DNA of 64,000 bases from Peromyscus leucopus (taxonomy: Eukaryota; Chordata; Mammalia; Rodentia; Cricetidae), in the NCBI RefSeq assembly GCF_004664715.2, contig NC_051082.1, positions 3,692,124 to 3,756,123 on the forward strand. Direction: 5' to 3'. Each line of letters opens with the position of its first letter. Positions within the stretch are counted from its first letter, which is position 1. Below are positions 13,096 to 24,282 of this stretch, piece by piece. The notes below the pieces were generated by a model. It saw only the letters and a list, made by a program, of their open reading frames with translations, was not told the DNA's origin and made no database searches. A program made the position numbers and the translations under genes.

Positions 13096-15909
13096 CCTAC
13101 CATTGCGTGTGCCTCTATTTGTGTGTGGAAGAAGCGCAAGGGGCTCTGTGCACATATAGTTGCCTGGGATGTTCTCCTGAACACATACAGTGGATGCCTA
13201 CAGGCACGCTAGGGCTGGCTTCGGTGGACAGAGAGGTTCCCCGCAGGAACTCGACCAGCGACTCCAGAGAGCCTGGTGGGCACAGTGTTGGTAGCGACAT
13301 ATTGTCACAACTATCCTTGATAGTTTCTTAATGAGAGACCTATTGGTGAGTACCCAGGTCCTGGTGGAGGGCAGATACCATACTGAGAAGGGCAGGCAGG
13401 GCACGGCGCAACTCTGGATGAACCGTGACAGTTGCTTAGGCGGCACACCAGGAGAACTAATTCATAAGGGACTGCCAGCAGAGGTTGAGTTGTTGCTGTC
13501 CGCAGTGGGTCGCGGGGAGGCTGCACGGTTCCCTACACCATGCTGGCTGCTTTCCGTTGGGGTAGGGAAGGGCCTGAAGGTTTTCCAGGAAGAGCCAGAC
13601 TACCTAGCTTGAGGAGATAGCCTGGAAACTGATGGCTGGTGGTGGGTTCGCGAGGGTTACACAGGCGAGCTTTCTCTTTTCTAGATATCGCGTACAGCCC
13701 TGCCGGTTTGTTCCGCTGCGGAGGTGGGATGGCCACGCGCACATGTGTAGGTTAGATTCTGGAGCACGCGACAGACAAATCGCGAGACCAGAGTGCGTGG
13801 TTAAGTTTATTGTAGGAGAGTTCTATAGAGATTGTCGAGTGGAGGAAGTGGTTGGCCGGAGAGCGTATTGATTTCCAGGATTGATTAGGCCCCTAGTTGA
13901 TGGACTAAAGTCCTTTCTGATGGAAAAAAAGGAAAAGAAAGAATAGACCTTACCCAAGTTAGACAGGAAGATGTCCGGTAACTATCTCTTTCTTATTAAA
14001 TGCCATGTCTATGTTATTGGGTGGTATACCTAGAGAGTTTTAAACACATTTCAAGAGCGACATGTAATATATAAGAGAGGAAGGTGATATGCACAAATTT
14101 ATCACTGCATACCAAACCTCTTCCCCATCCTAAAACCACGAGGCTAAACGTCTCAAGAAACATGAAATGGATAAAGGAGCAACTATGTACTACTTAAGCG
14201 TTTTAATGCCAAACTCAGACAACGAAGACCAGAAGCTCCCAACAGAAAGGAGAACCTGCTGCAGATTTCGGGAGTTGCATATTTTTGGACGCCTAAGGTC
14301 GTTTTTTGTCGTGTGTTTCGCAAAGGCTCGTGATGCTCGGCAGTGGCCTGATGTGTGTCACAGTTGGCAGGTTGGTGTTATTTTATTACTCTGTCTCAGA
14401 GATACGCTTTCTTAAGGAGGCTTATGTGTCTGTTTCGCTGGATACGAGGGTCAGGGCTGCTTGCAGTGCACGACCATGTTTCCACAGGACCCCAACGCAC
14501 TGTCACCTTTCAACACAATTCACAACAGAGGATCGCCTCCCCAGACAGCTGACGGGTTAAGCTTAGTCTTCCTTTGCGGGTGAGATGTGAGAGTGGGGAC
14601 CAGAATCAATTAGTGCAACCGCAGGGCAAGTTATACTTGAATAAGTTTCATTAAGTGACAATTAATAAGGTGGTAATATGCGCTAAGCACTGCTATGATT
14701 ACACCTTTTGAGGATGGCTGGGCACGCCGGAGGGTCCGGGTGTTCTTGCAGACGCAACCCGGCATAGGGAGATGAGTGGACGTGGGAGTGGAAGGGCTGT
14801 CCTCACAGGAGAGGTGAGGAGAAGCAGGTTAGAGAGGAGCGAGTAGATGGGTCCGTGATTGTGGGGCGGACCCTTGAGGACGCGAACTCGTTCGGAAGAG
14901 GAGGCTTCCTGAATGCGCAACGAACTCTTGGTCAGATGGGACAAGGGCTGCAGGCGCCAATTTGCGCTCTCGGAGCCACTGTGTTCAACCAGCGGTTGTA
15001 TGTTGGGAGAGGTGGGAACACTGGTGGTGTCTTTTTTGACGCACATAGAGGAGCAGAGGCTCAGGTAATGAGCGAGAGTGGGGGTTACTTGGAGCTAGGT
15101 GCGACGGAGAGGTTCAGTGCATCTCCGCGAATCTGACAGTCGCTCTTTGAGCTGGTGGTGGGAACGCGCCTGTTGAGGAGCTTAGGTTGATAGCCTGGAG
15201 TTGAGCGGAGAAAAGTCACGGCACATTGTACAAGAGCTGTGCCACAGAAGAGTCTCAGTGGGAGAGGAGCTGCATCTACTCTCATGAGTCTGTTATGGGG
15301 GACGGCGATGTTGAAACCTGTTCAACAAATATACTTCAGATTTCTAAGGAGTTTTTTCTTTCACAGTGAAACCTGATTTCCCTGTTTGTATATCATTGCC
15401 AAGAATCAAAGGGAAGTCTATGTGGAGAGGGCTTACGCGCGCGCTGTGGGTAAGGAAAGTTGTATATATACGACATAATCTACGTTTTTTTTGGTTATTT
15501 TTTATAACCCGGCGTCACTGTTCACGTCTAAGAAGGGAGTCTCTCGTAAGAGCGAAGTTTCACGGGTATACTGACAATCTTTAAAGGGCCTTCTAGCAAT
15601 GATCAATCTTGCAGATGCAGGCTAACCGTGCAGGACATCCGAGCCCCAGGCAGAGACCGGGACCCGGTAGAAGGTATGGTGGCGCGATCACTCTTTGACG
15701 TCTCTGAGATGACGGTGGCAACCTAGTGCTTTGTCCTCGATGCGATTGCCCCTGCTCGCATGTTTTCCGTATTTCTTTTTAAACGAAGTTGTGGTGCCTG
15801 CGTGTGGGAGACCCAGTAACCATCGCCAGGCAGTCAGGATGGGGGGAAGGCTGGCTCTCTCAGTTCTCTCTCAAACATTCACATTTTCAACCTGGAGTCT
15901 CCGGTAGAG

Positions 15910-16140
15910 CAGTGGTTCTCAACCTTCCTAATGCCTGGACCTTTTAATACAGCTCCTCATGTCGTGGTGACGCCCCCCCCAACCACAAAACTATTATTGT
16001 TGCTACTTCATAACTGTAATTTTGCCACTGTTATGAACAGTAATGTAAAACTCTGCCCTGCAGGATGGTCACAGATGACCCCTGAGAAAGGATCCCTTTG
16101 ACTCTCAAAGGGGTTGCGACCCACAGGTTGAGAACTGCTG
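15910..16140. mobile_element. URR1-type hAT-Charlie non-autonomous DNA transposon
   Basis: The element is bounded by 16-bp terminal inverted repeats: CAGTGGTTCTCAACCT at the left and AGGTTGAGAACTGCTG at the right. The interior carries TGCTACTTCATAACTGTAAT and AAAGGGGTTGCGACCCACAG, typical of this rodent family. Length is 231 bp, about full size. No clean 8-bp target duplication is visible. It reads as an ordinary old copy without obvious extra bases, so local sequence quality here is better than to its left. Confidence 0.85.
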
Positions 16141-19100
16141 CTGTGGCTTTTTTAAAAAACCATTTTGACTTCGGCCAAGATTCCTAGTGATGGCAGAGCC
16201 TGCCGTTCACACTTGTGACTCGTGACCCAGTTCTCTTTGACCCCGCGTCCGCTTAGCCTTTGTGAAGAGCCGCGGCTGCTGGTGAGGTCTCTTCTTCGGG
16301 ACTGCTGGATGCTAGGCTACCTGACCATCGGGGCGGGCGTCGCTGTCTGGTCCCTTCGGATCCTCTTTTCCTGTCCCCAAACCCACCACGCCGCCGCGGC
16401 CGCCGCCTAGACCTCAGTCTGTCAAATGTGTCCCGCATCCGGCCCCTCTAAAGCTCCCTACAGCGGCACCCGTGTCGCCTCTCGCCGCCAGTGGAGACGG
16501 CCCATAAGTTGGTAGGTATCTGGCGAGAGGCTATGCCTCGCTTCGGCCTGTGTCTTTTCATTGTTAATATTTCTGCTGATGGGGAGACATGAGTAGCATA
16601 TTGTGGGGTCTTCATTGGCCAACTCACCTTGGCATCGGCCTGATCCCTAAAGCATCAACATCGCCGACACCTCCAGGGGGCCCCTAAACAGTACAGCTGT
16701 ACCACGAGGAGTCTCACGCACGGTACACAGTCCCCGAATCAAGCCTACATTCTCGTCTCCACGCACTTCGACTGCGGTGGCCAAACATGTGGGTGTATCG
16801 ATGGAGAGCAGAACTCTCTGGTGGATCTGTGGGTGGAAATGACAGGCTCTCGACTCTCGCGCCCGCCACCCCGCTGCAGAAGCCCTGGTTCTTGGCTTCT
16901 CCTGCTGTTACCACCGCAGCTCGGGCTAAATGACCTGTGCCTCCGGCCACCAGCGATACATGAGGTGTTCTGTATCTCACGCAGCCAACCCTCACAGGTC
17001 TCCAGCAGGTTATACCTTTGTTTGTCGTGGCCTGAGTTGAGAGTGGAAGATAAAAAAACACGCTCAAGAAACAATTCGAGGCATGACCTGCTGAGAGATT
17101 GGAAGATGGTGAAAATCTGCAGAAGAAAAAAAAATACCTTTCATTTTTAATCAGGGCTAGAAGTTGAGCAAACTGCGGGAGAACGGGAGCAGTCAAGTCT
17201 ACAGCAGATCGCTGCAGCAACGACTGCGGGGTGTGGGCGTGTGGTGGGGGGTGGGGGGGGGGGGACAGAGAAGGCTGTTTATTGGAGCTTCTGGTGAGAG
17301 GGAATGAAATGGGGACGAGACCATTATGGCACTGGCGAGCCGCGAGATTATCTCTGAACTAAGTGCCACGATCGATTATAGATTAAATAAAGTAGCCCTG
17401 ACGTGAAGACCCAGTAACTTGTTATGAAACAGCTTTTAATTGCTGATTCAGGTCTACGTCCTTTGGTCTTCTCTCGTTCTTCTGAAAGTGCTTGTCCGTA
17501 TACTATAGGATCTTTTACTTGACTTTGGGACTTTCATTTATTCATCGTCACCACTCCAAGGTTGCCTAGAGAAAGAGTACTGTTTCTTCCTGAATGTTTA
17601 CTTTCTGGGAAAGGTAAAGAGAACGGGATTCGTGTTTCTCCCTCGTGTAGGGTAGTGGCGCCCTCACCTCTCCTCAGGCAGCTTGAACGCGACCGCCTTC
17701 AGTGGGTGGTTGGCTAAGTAGAAAGTGCATATCAGAGTGTCACGGAGCGGTGTGTTTGCGAGAAATGGAACGCGATGGGGTTGACGGACCTGACTATGAG
17801 GGACCGTGAAGGGGGGAGGAAAGCGAGCCGTTTCAGTACGATCCCACACGTTCCGTGGGAGACACGGTGTAATTCATCACACGCGCTCGTACTTCAGTTG
17901 TGTTTTGGAGACATGGTGTTGAGGCTCTTGACGGGGCGGTTTGGTGATTAGTAAAGTAGAGACTGCAGAGAGGGGGGTCATTTGAGGTAGAGCACTGAAG
18001 AGAACGGATACGGAGTAGTTTGGCTGTTTCCTTTTGTAGGCTACTCGGTGGAGCGCGTGAACGTTTTCATAAGCCAGAACTGTTGCCAGCTTGGGCTAGA
18101 GGACAGCAGAAAATACTATGTACAGACTTTCGTCTAGAAAGAAGTTCTGACAGATAAGAACCGCAAACAAACAAATCAAAAAACCCTGATAGAGGAAAAA
18201 TAAACATTCAAGTAGAACTCCATAGTGCACTTCTTGCGCCACTACCTGGACATAATGTGGTGCGATAACATACTTATATACATATTATTTGGCTCATACA
18301 TTGGTCGTGGTCACATAGAAAATCTGGGGTCCAGCACTCTGCGGAAGGGATAGCTCAATATTGGAAGCAAGTTTTGGTATTCTATGTTGCTCATCGCTCA
18401 CGAGAGCCAGTATTGTTTTGCCGGCCCAGGTGCTGATGGATTTTTTTTTCCTGTTGCATACGGGTTCCTGCAGGGAAATGGTTATTCAAAAACAGTGACT
18501 TTTTGACTTTGCGTAACACCGACCTTTTGGTGGCGGATTGACAATAGACGTATGACCTCATTAATTGTTCAGATCTGACATCTCAATACGGGAGGAGACC
18601 CATAGGGACCACCTCTGACCTTGAATTTATTGCAGATAGCATATGGACAATGTCCAAAAGTAGCCTTTGGGAAGAGTGGTGGAGAGAATTCCTCGTTCAC
18701 AGGTGCAGTGGCGAGACCTCCCATCACTTCCAATGGTTTTCCCGATTGGTCCGCTCGGTAGTTACTGGGCGCACCGTGGGTCGATGGCCCCCCCCCAGCC
18801 ATTCAAGACAGAGCAACATCACAATCTCACCATGGTGCAACCCGTAGGAAAATTAATTTGCAGAGTCCTCTTCCTGCCGCCTCTATTGTCTATGAAAACC
18901 AAATCAAGTCAACAAACATGCTTCTAACCTAACACCACCCTAACAGGTTTACGGAGTGTGCTCGGACATCCAAAACTCTGTCTCCCAGGTTGAAGCTGCA
19001 CCCCAACCTATTTTTTCCCCTTTTGTTTGAGACCAGGGTTCTCCAAGCCACCAGGCTGTCTCCTCGTTTCCCTCTACACGTCCATCGACGACTTCGAGGC

Positions 19101-20280
19101 CTCTGACTTCTCCACCTTCCGCAGCGCATAGGATGGTTGAGAGCTTGTCGACTAAATGCTTCCTTCACTTTTTGGGCTTATTCGGGAGCTGCTGGGAAAA
19201 ATGTTGTCCTCTTGCAGCGCTTTAGAAGGTAACAACCGACTTTCTCTATCCCAAATGTCTTAGCAATTCTTAGCCTGTTCCATGGGGATACTCTTCACCG
19301 ATCCGCATATGTGCACGCTGCCGGACGCCAGCAAGTTACTATCTTATTCAACACTCGATTCCCCAACAAGGATTCACTAGCCCCATTGCGCAATTTAAGA
19401 ACTACAGATTAACCGTCTGTGAGATTTGGATTGAGTAGGAAGCGGCATTTTCCAGCATTTTCATTGAGGGCCATAGTAAGCACACGTAGGGTGCTCTGGG
19501 TTTGGCCGCTCTGGTTATTCAATATTCTTTCCTCCTCAGCCTACACATAAACAAGAAAACAAACAAACAAAAGGCCCCTCCTTCGCTAACAGCCAACATC
19601 ATCTTCCTTGGCTTGCTTTCCCTGAGTCATTGCATCCTGACACAGCTGTTGTTATTTCTGAGGCTAACCGAGAGGAACGGCACTACGTAGAATTTGCAGG
19701 CGTTCCCATTCTCGCAGAGAGTGAACATCATCGCAAAAACCTAAAATGTTAATGTGGGCCGTGGGGGAAAGTTTTGAGACCGCAGTGAACAAAGGGACTC
19801 CGAGTGGGGAAGAACGACCTGACCTCATCCAATCAGATAAAACACAACTTGTATTTTATTGTGAGCCTGTGAGCGGATCCTATTTTTCTCACCTCGTCCA
19901 CTGTGGTGGCATTGTTATCCTCCTTCCCCTTTTCACTCAGATGGAAACACTGCAGAATTTAAAGCAGACCAAACTCAGTTCCGCAAGGCAACAGACCACA
20001 GATTAACGGATCAGAGGACGGGGATTTTGCCCATAAGTAACAGTCACCAAAGAAACTAAGAAGTGGCTCGAGTCCCCATCATCACTTTACTCCTCGCAAC
20101 TCGATCTCACACACGTTCCACGGCCCCCCCCCCACTCACCCCACACTCGGCACCACCAACTACACTCTCACATCATCCCTCAATTTTGGCTGATTTTAAC
20201 TTTCATTCGCGCCTGAAATTCGGGCGCCTCAGGCGAATCTGTAAAGCAGACACCCTCGTGTAAAGCTGATCTGCCGGGCT
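16141..20280. other. Unassigned sequence, partly low quality
   Basis: I recognise no gene or repeat family with confidence. A G-rich run sits at 17244-17264 and a C run at 20126-20135. A possible AATAAA at about 17386 has no supporting transcript structure. CpG stays high for a rodent intergenic region, suggesting the sequence problem seen further left persists patchily. Confidence 0.35.
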
Positions 20281-20289
20281 CCGGGTTTC

Positions 20290-20666
20290 TCCCGGGCTGG
20301 GGCTTGGGACGCTACAAGGCCCAGCAGGCATCTGTAGGGGGAGGAGGGGAGGTGGGACTAGCGCCGGGTGGGAGTGAGAGAGCGAGCCCTCGCGCCTCTC
20401 CGCGCGGCACAGCGCTCGGAGCGCTCCTGCGGGTACCGTTGCGGGGCCCTCGGCAGCGGGTGGCGCCGAACCGGAGCCGGGACGCCGGTGCAGTCGCTGC
20501 GTGCCGAGGACCCGGGCTGCGCAGGGAGCTGGGCCGCAACGTCCGGACTGGGACGGACCTGTGCTTAGCGCATTGCGGCGACCTCGCCTTTCCGGCGCGA
20601 GCGCGCGCGCCGCAGCTGGGAAAAGCAGCGGAGCCGGAGGACTTTTCTCTCGGTCCCCGGGGGCGC
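20290..20666. promoter_or_regulatory. CpG island cut by the assembly gap
   Basis: This stretch is very GC-rich with CpG at close to the expected frequency, including GCGCGAGCGCGCGCGCC-type text near 20596-20612. It stops only because the N gap begins. Such islands normally mark promoters or first exons. No recognisable first exon or start codon context is visible in the sequenced part. By human gene order (PIWIL3 next to divergently transcribed SGSM1) an SGSM1 promoter is possible, but nothing in the visible sequence proves it. Confidence 0.65.
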
Positions 20667-21166
20667 NNNNNNNNNNNNNNNNNNNNNNNNNNNNNNNNNN
20701 NNNNNNNNNNNNNNNNNNNNNNNNNNNNNNNNNNNNNNNNNNNNNNNNNNNNNNNNNNNNNNNNNNNNNNNNNNNNNNNNNNNNNNNNNNNNNNNNNNNN
20801 NNNNNNNNNNNNNNNNNNNNNNNNNNNNNNNNNNNNNNNNNNNNNNNNNNNNNNNNNNNNNNNNNNNNNNNNNNNNNNNNNNNNNNNNNNNNNNNNNNNN
20901 NNNNNNNNNNNNNNNNNNNNNNNNNNNNNNNNNNNNNNNNNNNNNNNNNNNNNNNNNNNNNNNNNNNNNNNNNNNNNNNNNNNNNNNNNNNNNNNNNNNN
21001 NNNNNNNNNNNNNNNNNNNNNNNNNNNNNNNNNNNNNNNNNNNNNNNNNNNNNNNNNNNNNNNNNNNNNNNNNNNNNNNNNNNNNNNNNNNNNNNNNNNN
21101 NNNNNNNNNNNNNNNNNNNNNNNNNNNNNNNNNNNNNNNNNNNNNNNNNNNNNNNNNNNNNNNNNN
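20667..21166. other. Assembly gap of exactly 500 N
   Basis: All 500 positions are N, a conventional fixed size for a gap of unknown length between joined contigs. GC-rich island sequence lies on the left and a pyrimidine minisatellite on the right, both hard to sequence. Any gene exon in the island may lie inside. The true distance is not known. Confidence 0.98.
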
Positions 21167-21451
21167 GTGTTCTCTGTCTCTCCTCTGTGTGTTCTCTGTC
21201 CTCTCTGTGTGTTCTCTGTCTCCTCTGTGTGTTCTCTGTCCTCATCTGTGTGTTCTCTGTCCTCATCTGTGTGTTTCTTCTCTTTCTCTTTTGTGTTTTC
21301 TTCTGTTTTCTCTCCTCTGTGTGTTCTCTGTCCTCATCTGTGTGTTCTGTCTCCTCCTCTGTGTGTTCTGTCTCCTCATCTGTGTGTTCTCTGTCTCCTC
21401 CTCTGTGTGTTCTCTGTCTCCTCTGTGTGTTCTCTTCCTCTGTGTGTTTCT

Positions 21452-21506
<55 letters not shown>

Positions 21507-21845
21507 TGTTCTCTGTCCTCCTCCTCTGTATGTTCTCTGTCCTCATCTGTGTGTTCTCTGTCCTCCTGTGTGTTCTCTGTCTCCTCATCTGTGTGTTCTG
21601 TCCTCCTCCTCTGTATGTTCTCTGTCTCCTCCTCTGTGTGTTGTGTCTCTTCATCTGTGTGTTCTCTGTCCTTATCTGTGTGTTCTCTGTCTCCTCATCT
21701 GTGTGTTCTCTATCCTCCTCCTCTGTGTGTTCTCTGTCTCCTCATCTGTGTGTTCTCTGTCCTCCTCCTCTGTGTGTTCTCTGTCCTCCTCATCTGTGTG
21801 TTCTCTGTCCTCCTCCTCTGTGTGTTCTCTGTCCTCATCTCTGAG
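21167..21845. repeat. Pyrimidine minisatellite with internal 50-T tract
   Basis: The plus strand repeats variants of CTCTGTGTGTTCTCTGTCCT with CTC-type spacers; units are about 18-27 bp and differ by CCT/CAT insertions. The array begins at the gap edge, so more copies are probably missing. A run of 50 T at 21456-21505 interrupts it. Lack of stops in several frames gives long artificial reading frames. Confidence 0.9.
21456..21505. repeat. 50-base poly(T) tract
   Basis: There are fifty uninterrupted T residues between minisatellite units. It could be the A-tail of a retroposed sequence on the minus strand, slippage expansion, or an assembly artefact. No SINE body lies on either side. Confidence 0.9.
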
Positions 21846-22053
21846 GCCTGTTTCCCAGGACAGCTGCAAATTTCCCCCGAGGGTGTGGAAGGAATCTTTC
21901 ACCTCTGAAGTGGGAGACTGTGAGTAGATGCTGCTTACCTGAATGGGGAGCCAGGCTGTGTAGAGTGGGGCCCCCACTGCCTTGGGCTCCCTCTGATCCT
22001 GTCTGAGTGTATGTTCCCCACAGGGGTGCTCCAAGGTCAGGCTGACTTAACAG

Positions 22054-22179
22054 GATGACACTTGTTCTCTAACGTTCATCGTGGTAAAGAAACAGATCAA
22101 CACAAGGTTTTTTATTGAATATGAAAAGAATGTTATGAATCCATCTCCGGGGACTGTTGACCAAGTGGTGACCAGGGAC
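22054..22179 (+). pseudogene. Piwil3: PIWIL3 relic, antepenultimate exon remnant
   Basis: The reading frame runs from about 22054 to the TAA at 22180-22182. It shows LTFIVVKK, INTRFF and a PGTV..VVTR segment, the stretch that in PIWI proteins precedes the PEWYDF junction. The PEW codons and a GT donor are missing, so the 3' edge has decayed. The possible acceptor AG at 22052-22053 has a weak pyrimidine tract. The next exon in frame logic is at 23981. Confidence 0.75.
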
Positions 22180-22265
22180 TAACGGAAAGCCAGCTCCCTC
22201 CATTGGCTTTAGCAACAGAATCACCTACTTCTTGACTGATATCTGATGTCTTCGAACAAGCAGTC

Positions 22266-22680
22266 TGTCTTAGTCAGGGTCATTATTGCTGTGATGAAAC
22301 ACCATGACCAAAAAGCAAGTTGGGGAAGAAAGGGTTTATTCAGCTTACACTTCCACATCCACTGCTCATCACCAAAGAAAGTCAGGACAGGAGCTCAAAC
22401 AGGGCAGGGACCTGGAGGCAGGAGCTGATGCAGAGGCCATGGAGGGGTGCTGCTTACTGGCTTGCTCCCCATGGCTTGCTCAGCCTGCTTTCTTATAGAA
22501 CCCAGGACCACCAGCCCAGGGATGGCACCACCCACTGTGGGCTGGGCCCTCCTCCATCAATTACTGATTAAGAAAATGCCTTACAGGCTGTATACAGCCC
22601 CATCTTATGGATGCTCTCAATTGAGGCTCCCTCCTGATGACTCTAACTTGTGTCAAATTAACACAAAACTAGCCAGGACA
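22266..22680 (-). mobile_element. MaLR-type solo LTR inside the PIWIL3 relic intron
   Basis: On the minus strand it starts TGTCCTGGCTAGTTTTGTG and ends CCCTGACTAAGACA-like, that is TG...CA. An AATAAACCC poly(A) signal lies near the 3' end. It is about 415 bp, near full length, and matches the copy at the window start. No internal region follows on either side, so it is a solo LTR. No perfect target duplication was seen. It sits between two exon remnants, antisense to the pseudogene. Confidence 0.8.
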
Positions 22681-22912
22681 TACACAGTCTTTCAAATAGT
22701 CTTTGCCAGGAGAATCTTCCTTTGGACTGAGAAATCATGTTTGGTCGGGGGCTGCTCAAGTTTCTTAATCAAATTTTTGTGTCTGTTACCAAATATGGTT
22801 AGTTTTTAACCCAGGGCCCTTTTAATTGTGAATACAGAAATAACGGTTGTGTATGCATGGGCAGTTCAGAGTCAGGGATAAAGGATGTACCACCAAAGTG
22901 ATAGTGGCATTG

Positions 22913-23050
22913 AGGGCCAGACAGGTGGCTCAGCGGATAAAGGCCACCAAGCCTGGTGAGCTGAGTTTGGTCCCAGGATCTACGTGATAGGAGAATATGG
23001 CCTCATAAGTTGGCCATGGCATGTGCAAATAAACTAATATTCATAAATAT
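22913..23050 (+). mobile_element. B3 SINE, degenerate
   Basis: It starts with GGCCAGACAGGTGGCTCAGCGGATAAAGG-type text, the tRNA-derived head. CCACCAAGCCTGGTGAGCTGAGTTTG follows, as in B3 elements. The tail ends in AATAAACTAATATTCATAAAT. The middle is diverged or deleted. Confidence 0.7.
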
Positions 23051-23295
23051 TGCAATAATTATAATTCTACTCACAGTAGCCATCTGTGTCTGTCATTTTG
23101 GAGAGTTTAAGGGTGTTCTGAGTAGTCTTAGGGAACAGTGGGAATCCTTGGTCTCCAGATCTGCACCAAATTACAGATGAAATGGAACCTGTGTTTCAGA
23201 AGACACATAACCATTTAAAATGTGCTAGTTTTGTTTTGAGGCACCGGCAGGTGATGCGTCTGAGTGTGTGTGTCTATCTGGCTATATGTCTCTCT

Positions 23296-23297
<2 letters not shown>

Positions 23298-23345
<48 letters not shown>

Positions 23346-23374
23346 GTCCGTCCGTCCGTCCGTGTGTCCGTGTC
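23298..23374. repeat. (TG)n followed by (TCCG)n microsatellite
   Basis: A pure GT repeat covers 23298-23341, followed by short TCCG repeats at about 23345-23374. It sits in the intron of the PIWIL3 relic. Confidence 0.95.
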
Positions 23375-23489
23375 CAAGCACACCAGGAATCTGGGGGCAG
23401 GATCTGATGCAGAGGCCATAATTTGGTGATGAAATTTTCTCAATTGATAGTCTCTCTTCCCAAATGGTTAGACTGACTGACATAAAGTC

Positions 23490-23643
23490 TAGCCAACTCA
23501 GGTGTCTTCCCCAATCTTCCTCAATTTCCACCTGATTATTGAAGACGGGGTCCCTCACTGAACCTGGCTGGCCAGAAAGGCCCAGAGATCCTCCTGTCTC
23601 CATTTCTTCAGTGCCAGGGTTACAGATGCACACTGTGACACCC

Positions 23644-23646
<3 letters not shown>
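23490..23646 (-). mobile_element. B4-type composite SINE, B1-like body
   Basis: The plus strand reads AGGTGTCTTCCCCAATC, then GGGTCCCTCACTGAACCTGG, CAGAGATCCTCCTGTCTCC and GTGCCAGGGTTACAG. This is the antisense of the B1-like body of large rodent composite SINEs. A (TG)n tract (23647-23695) follows directly, as is common for these insertions. Confidence 0.65.

Positions 23647-23695
<49 letters not shown>
23647..23695. repeat. (TG)n microsatellite
   Basis: An uninterrupted GT repeat of about 48 bases adjoins the B4-type SINE on its left. It is the second long TG tract within the same pseudogene intron. Confidence 0.95.
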
Positions 23696-23980
23696 CTTTC
23701 AATGTGTGTGTCATGTACCTGCACTTAGTACAAATCCTGTCAAAGCAAGCATTTTATCAGCTGATTTGAGACTTAATCCCATGGGCATTACTGTGTCAAC
23801 AGCTTGCCCATCCTCCTTATGAATCTTCTTCATCAAACTGTGTTTCACTAGACACTTTGGTTTCTAAGCTTACAGGCAGCTCACCCATAAGTAGACTCCT
23901 GCTGAACGCTTGAGTTTCTGATTCCAGACTTCTCCTTTACTTCTAAAGTAAGCTGACGTCCATGCACTCTGTCCTCTCAG

Positions 23981-24129
23981 GTTATGACTTTTATATTGTG
24001 AGTCAGTCTTCAAACAGTGGGACCGTCATGGCCACTCATTATAATGTCATCTATGAAATGAAGGGCCTGGATCCAAACCAGGTCCACTGCTTAACCTACA
24101 GACTCAGACACGTGTACTACAATTTGCTC
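23981..24129 (+). pseudogene. Piwil3: PIWIL3 relic, penultimate exon
   Basis: A good acceptor (CTCTGTCCTCTCAG) precedes position 23981 and a GTAAGC donor follows 24129. The exon is open throughout and encodes [26 protein letters not shown] and VYYNLL. Compared with the family, the end should read ..NLPG; the last codon is altered and about one base appears lost before the donor. This is the best-preserved exon of the locus and anchors the identification. Confidence 0.85.
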
Positions 24130-24282
24130 GTAAGCCCTGTGTATGTTTAAAAATTGTTCGTTACAAGTGAGCAATTTTGAACCTCCAGATTGACACCTAT
24201 GGAAATGTAAACTTGGGGAAGCCCCTGCTACGTGTGAGTTGAAGGGTTAGCCAAAGTCTTTTCTGCTTCGTTCCTCCCAAAG

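Larger units (their letters stand above)
2530..15900. other. Error-dense (apparently unpolished) assembly stretch
   Basis: CpG and CTAG are far commoner than in the clean sequence right of 22 kb. Short dinucleotide bursts (TCTC, GTGT, GAGA, ATAT) appear everywhere. Familiar repeats are recognisable only after skipping extra bases: a B2 at 6680-6765, a MaLR LTR at about 9930-10370 and an ID/B4 piece at about 11010-11100. This looks like insertion-rich raw long-read sequence left at a contig end. Reading frames here cannot be trusted and no gene call is made. The right boundary is uncertain; milder signs continue to about 20.2 kb. Confidence 0.7.

Noticed and set aside
2530..15900. Foreign or bacterial insert suggested by high CpG
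   Set aside because: Garbled rodent repeats occur throughout, and there are no long coding frames, so error-rich rodent sequence is the simpler explanation.
21167..21845. CRISPR-like array
   Set aside because: Units are contiguous, low-complexity and lack unique spacers; the host is a mammal.
20304..21908. 534-codon open frame across the gap and minisatellite
   Set aside because: It runs through 500 unknown bases and a stop-poor tandem repeat; the translation is low-complexity Cys/Ser/Leu/Val repeats in several frames at once.
23274..23714. Thr-His repeat open frame
   Set aside because: It is simply the translation of two (TG)n microsatellites.
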